Shown here: one piece after another, positions 62,014 through 64,000 of the stretch | How the letters are laid out: every line of letters starts with the position of its first letter | How positions within the stretch are numbered: the stretch's first letter is position 1 | Assembly (NCBI RefSeq): GCF_006716355.1 | Contig: NZ_VFOW01000001.1 | Coordinates: 62,001 to 126,000, forward strand | From: Stackebrandtia endophytica | Lineage (GTDB): Bacteria > Actinomycetota > Actinomycetes > Mycobacteriales > Micromonosporaceae | Length of the DNA stretch: 64,000 bases | Direction: 5' to 3' | Position numbers and translations under genes: made by a program | Notes under the pieces: model-generated | Seen by the model: the letters and a program-made list of their open reading frames with translations, nothing else | What the model was told of the DNA's origin: nothing | The model's database searches: none

Positions 62014-62835
62014 TCAACAGCTGCCTAGGCTCTCCCAGACACCCCAATCACCCGTCGATCCGGGCTCCTCGCCCTGAGTCCACCACTTGGCGCGGTACTC
62101 CGCACCGTTGTGGCTGACGACGGCTCCACCGTTGTAGGCACTGGATGCGGTCCATGCCGAGGCGGCGCACTCACCGGGCTCGCCGGGCTCACCCGGTTCG
62201 CCGGGTTCTCCGGGCTCTTCACCGTTGCCGCTGAAGTCGACATCGGAGCAGGCGTAGAACGCGTTGGAGGTGTCGGCAACCGACCACACCGCCAACACGA
62301 CGTGGTGGCCGGTCTTACCCTGCGGGAAGGTTCCACTGTGGCTGTACTGGAACGGCGGCTGTCCGCTGAACGGAACGGTCAGGAATGGCGCCGGCTCCAG
62401 ATCGGCCCGAGTGATCGGGTTCAACGGGTTCCAGCCGTTCTTGGTGATGAAGTACTCGAAGCTGGAGGTCCGGTGCGGAGCGGTGAAGGTCCAACCGAAG
62501 GTGAACTGGCCACCGGCGGTGACACTGGTCTTCGGCCAGTTGCCGCCACGCGGGTTGTCCAATGGGGCGAAGGCTCCGTTGCCACCGGCGCAGATCTGGC
62601 CGTCGGCGGGCCCGGCCTGCGGGAATCCTTTGGGGCCCTCGACACTCTGCGGCTCATATTGGATCGGGCCGCAATCGGTGACGACACCTTGTGAACAGTA
62701 AAGCTGGCGGCTGGTCGGACTGGTGGTGTATCCGTGCGCCGATGCGGGCATTGCGCCGGCCACGGCGAGCAACACCGCGGTGATGCCTCCCACCATCAGG
62801 GAGAACACCACCCTCGCGGGCTTGGTGAGCGCCAT
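62014..62835 (-). CDS. AA10 lytic polysaccharide monooxygenase with C-terminal CBM5/12
   Basis: A 273-residue secreted enzyme. A signal peptide ends ASA|HGYTT, leaving His34 as the copper-binding N-terminal histidine brace partner. The second ligand His121 lies in FTAPHRTSSFEYF, and the conserved axial region is AFYACSDVDF. A glycine-glutamate-proline linker of five GEP-like repeats (about 207-222) joins a chitin-binding CBM5/12 module (GECAASAWTASSAYNGGAVV, WWTQGEEPG). The enzyme oxidatively cleaves chitin or cellulose outside the cell. ATG 62835 with GGAAG upstream is preferred to the GTG at 62844. Confidence 0.94.
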   Translation of the reverse strand: MALTKPARVVFSLMVGGITAVLLAVAGAMPASAHGYTTSPTSRQLYCSQGVVTDCGPIQYEPQSVEGPKGFPQAGPADGQICAGGNGAFAPLDNPRGGNWPKTSVTAGGQFTFGWTFTAPHRTSSFEYFITKNGWNPLNPITRADLEPAPFLTVPFSGQPPFQYSHSGTFPQGKTGHHVVLAVWSVADTSNAFYACSDVDFSGNGEEPGEPGEPGEPGEPGECAASAWTASSAYNGGAVVSHNGAEYRAKWWTQGEEPGSTGDWGVWESLGSC

Positions 62836-62872
62836 GTGAATCACTTCCAGAGATTGAAATGTTTAAAAGGCT

Positions 62873-62934
62873 CTTTACGGTAACCAACCGGAAGGATTCT
62901 TGTCTATAGGCTTGCGGTAAAGAAACCGTCGAAT
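62873..62934 (-). promoter_or_regulatory. Possible promoter and stem of the LPMO gene
   Basis: On the minus strand TATAGA (62908-62903) may be a -10 with TTCGAC about 19 bases upstream. CTTTACGG (62873-62880) and CGGTAAAG (62915-62922) form an imperfect inverted repeat flanking it. A typical DasR box was not clear here. Confidence 0.3.
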
Positions 62935-63090
62935 GAACAAACGGCTGACATACCCCGTAACCAGCCACTCGACACCCCATGGCGATACACATCACAAGGC
63001 GGGTTAATTCCCCCTTATAGCCGCCTGAAACGCTGTTAAATCCACCATCATCAACAGCCACTACCTCATATGTGAGATACAGTAACGCTC

Positions 63091-64000
63091 ATGCCAGACA
63101 CCTTCGGTAGTACTGAGGACTATCTCCGCCGCATCGGCACCCTGATCCGCGACGCGCGAAAGCACCGCGGCCTGACCCAGGCACAACTCGCCGAAACCCT
63201 CGGCACCAGCCAAAGCGCGGTCAATCGCATCGAACGCGGCCAGCAGAACCTCAGTATCGAGATGCTGACCAGGGTCAGTGACGCCCTCGACAGCCAGATC
63301 GTCTCCCTCGGCCAACCCGGCGCGATGCACCTGCGCGTCCATGGTGGAGCCAAGCTGTCGGGCTCGATCGACGTCAAGACGTCCAAGAACGCCGGGGTGG
63401 CGCTGCTGTGCGCGTCGCTGCTCAACCGGGGCCGGACCGTGCTGCGCCGCGTCGCCCGCATCGAAGAGGTCAACCGTATCCTGGAAGTCCTTGAGAGCAT
63501 GGGCGTCCGCTACCGCTGGCTCAACAGCGACAACGATCTCGAGATCGTCCCCCCGGTACAGCTCAAGCTGGACAACATCAACGCGGCGGCAGCCCGCCGT
63601 ACCCGCAGCATCATCATGTTCCTCGGGCCGCTGCTGCACGATCACCCGAGCTTCGCGCTGCCCTACGCCGGCGGTTGCGACCTGGGTACCCGCACCGTCG
63701 AACCGCATATGATCGCACTGCGGCCGTTCGGTTTGGAGGTGAAGGCCACCTCCGGTGACTACCACGCCACCGTCAACGCCCCCACGCCGCCCAGCCGACC
63801 CATCGTTCTGACCGAACGCGGTGACACCGTCACCGAGAATGCGATCATGGCTGCCGCCCGCATCGACGGCATCACCATCATCCGCAACGCCAGCTCCAAC
63901 TACATGGTTCAAGATCTCTGCTTCTACCTGCAGAAGCTCGGAGTCGACATCGAAGGCGTCGGCACTACCACCCTCAAGATCCACGGCCAACCGATCATCG
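63091..64000 (+). CDS. HTH (XRE)-MurA-like enolpyruvyl transferase fusion, 3' end beyond window
   Basis: Three hundred and three codons are visible. Residues about 12-70 form an XRE-type HTH (LTQAQLAETLGTSQSAVNRI) and the rest is the EPSP/MurA fold: HGGAKLSGSIDVKTSKNAGV with its catalytic Lys, then AGGCDLGTRTVEPH with the MurA cysteine at 196. MurA transfers enolpyruvate to UDP-GlcNAc in peptidoglycan synthesis. An attached regulator domain suggests either a self-regulating enzyme or a MurA-derived sensor. TACAGT seven bases upstream indicates a leaderless start. Confidence 0.9.
   Translation, partial: MPDTFGSTEDYLRRIGTLIRDARKHRGLTQAQLAETLGTSQSAVNRIERGQQNLSIEMLTRVSDALDSQIVSLGQPGAMHLRVHGGAKLSGSIDVKTSKNAGVALLCASLLNRGRTVLRRVARIEEVNRILEVLESMGVRYRWLNSDNDLEIVPPVQLKLDNINAAAARRTRSIIMFLGPLLHDHPSFALPYAGGCDLGTRTVEPHMIALRPFGLEVKATSGDYHATVNAPTPPSRPIVLTERGDTVTENAIMAAARIDGITIIRNASSNYMVQDLCFYLQKLGVDIEGVGTTTLKIHGQPII

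Noticed and set aside
62890-62915. DasR-type operator upstream of the LPMO gene
   Set aside because: TTGTCTATAGGC only loosely resembles the TGGTCTAGACCA core and has an extra central base.
1-64000. CRISPR arrays, tRNA or rRNA genes
   Set aside because: No regularly spaced repeats and no tRNA- or rRNA-like sequence were noticed by eye. A tRNAscan and CRISPR search would be decisive.

Overview
This 64 kb window looks like ordinary chromosome from a high-GC actinobacterium. The base composition is strongly GC-rich, many genes start at GTG, and the families present are typical of Actinobacteria: ECF41 and ECF42 sigma factors, DinB/DUF664 proteins, a LysG/LysE pair, PspC, DUF3516 helicase and a helix-turn-helix MurA-like protein. 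A Glycomycetaceae (Stackebrandtia-like) or Micromonosporales relative is my best guess, from general resemblance only. I saw no rRNA, tRNA or CRISPR array, and only one candidate mobile module.

Layout. 1-3.0 kb: an aminoglycoside-phosphotransferase-like gene cut by the left edge, an ECF42 sigma factor and its DGPF/YCII partner, then DUF4287. 3.1-5.6 kb: a zinc-finger coiled-coil protein divergent from a tyrosine recombinase across an AT-rich dyad. 5.6-12.3 kb: a P450-like/PEP-mutase fusion, a signal-less solute-binding protein, DinB, an SDR-DUF2867 protein, an APH(6)-like kinase and a PucR regulator. 12.4-16.7 kb: an esterase coupled to two Irt/Ybt-like ABC half-transporters. 16.9-18.4 kb: a carboxymuconolactone decarboxylase with its divergent ECF41 sigma factor and a matching promoter. 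18.5-21.8 kb: erythromycin-esterase and Vat-type acetyltransferase genes divergent from a TetR regulator with a clear operator, then a methyltransferase. 22-30 kb: HIT, GNAT, DinB, DUF4037, glutathione peroxidase, a large membrane protein and a second ECF41. 30-36.9 kb: xthA, a lipoprotein, HhH-GPD, DUF2277, MpaB-like and VOC proteins, and a RecQ helicase with a phosphoribosyltransferase tail. 37-40.5 kb: a heterodimeric ABC exporter with complementary degenerate ATP sites. 40.5-49.4 kb: PspC, AlkB, cupin, pentapeptide-repeat protein, hydrolase/SDR pair, AEC transporter, SnoaL, YjbQ, DUF3516 helicase, TetR. 49.4-54.7 kb: MarR-GNAT fusion, a two-component system, a long AhpD-like protein, an M81 peptidase. 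54.8-59.3 kb: LysG/LysE with operator and promoter, an NmrA/EamA operon divergent from a LysR gene over a perfect palindrome. 59.3-64 kb: YigZ, a second phosphotransferase, a DNA methyltransferase with a thiamine-binding protein, an AA10 lytic polysaccharide monooxygenase, and an HTH-MurA fusion running off the right edge.

Themes. DNA and alkylation repair is well represented (xthA, HhH-GPD, AlkB, RecQ-PRT), as is drug resistance or detoxification (three kinases, Ere, Vat, several exporters). A repeated promoter architecture, a -10-like xAxxxT hexamer 6-7 nt before the start codon, suggests that about twenty genes here make leaderless mRNAs. This spacing was used to choose several starts. Operons are tightly coupled through GTGA or ATGA overlaps, and convergent genes are often separated by long perfect hairpins.
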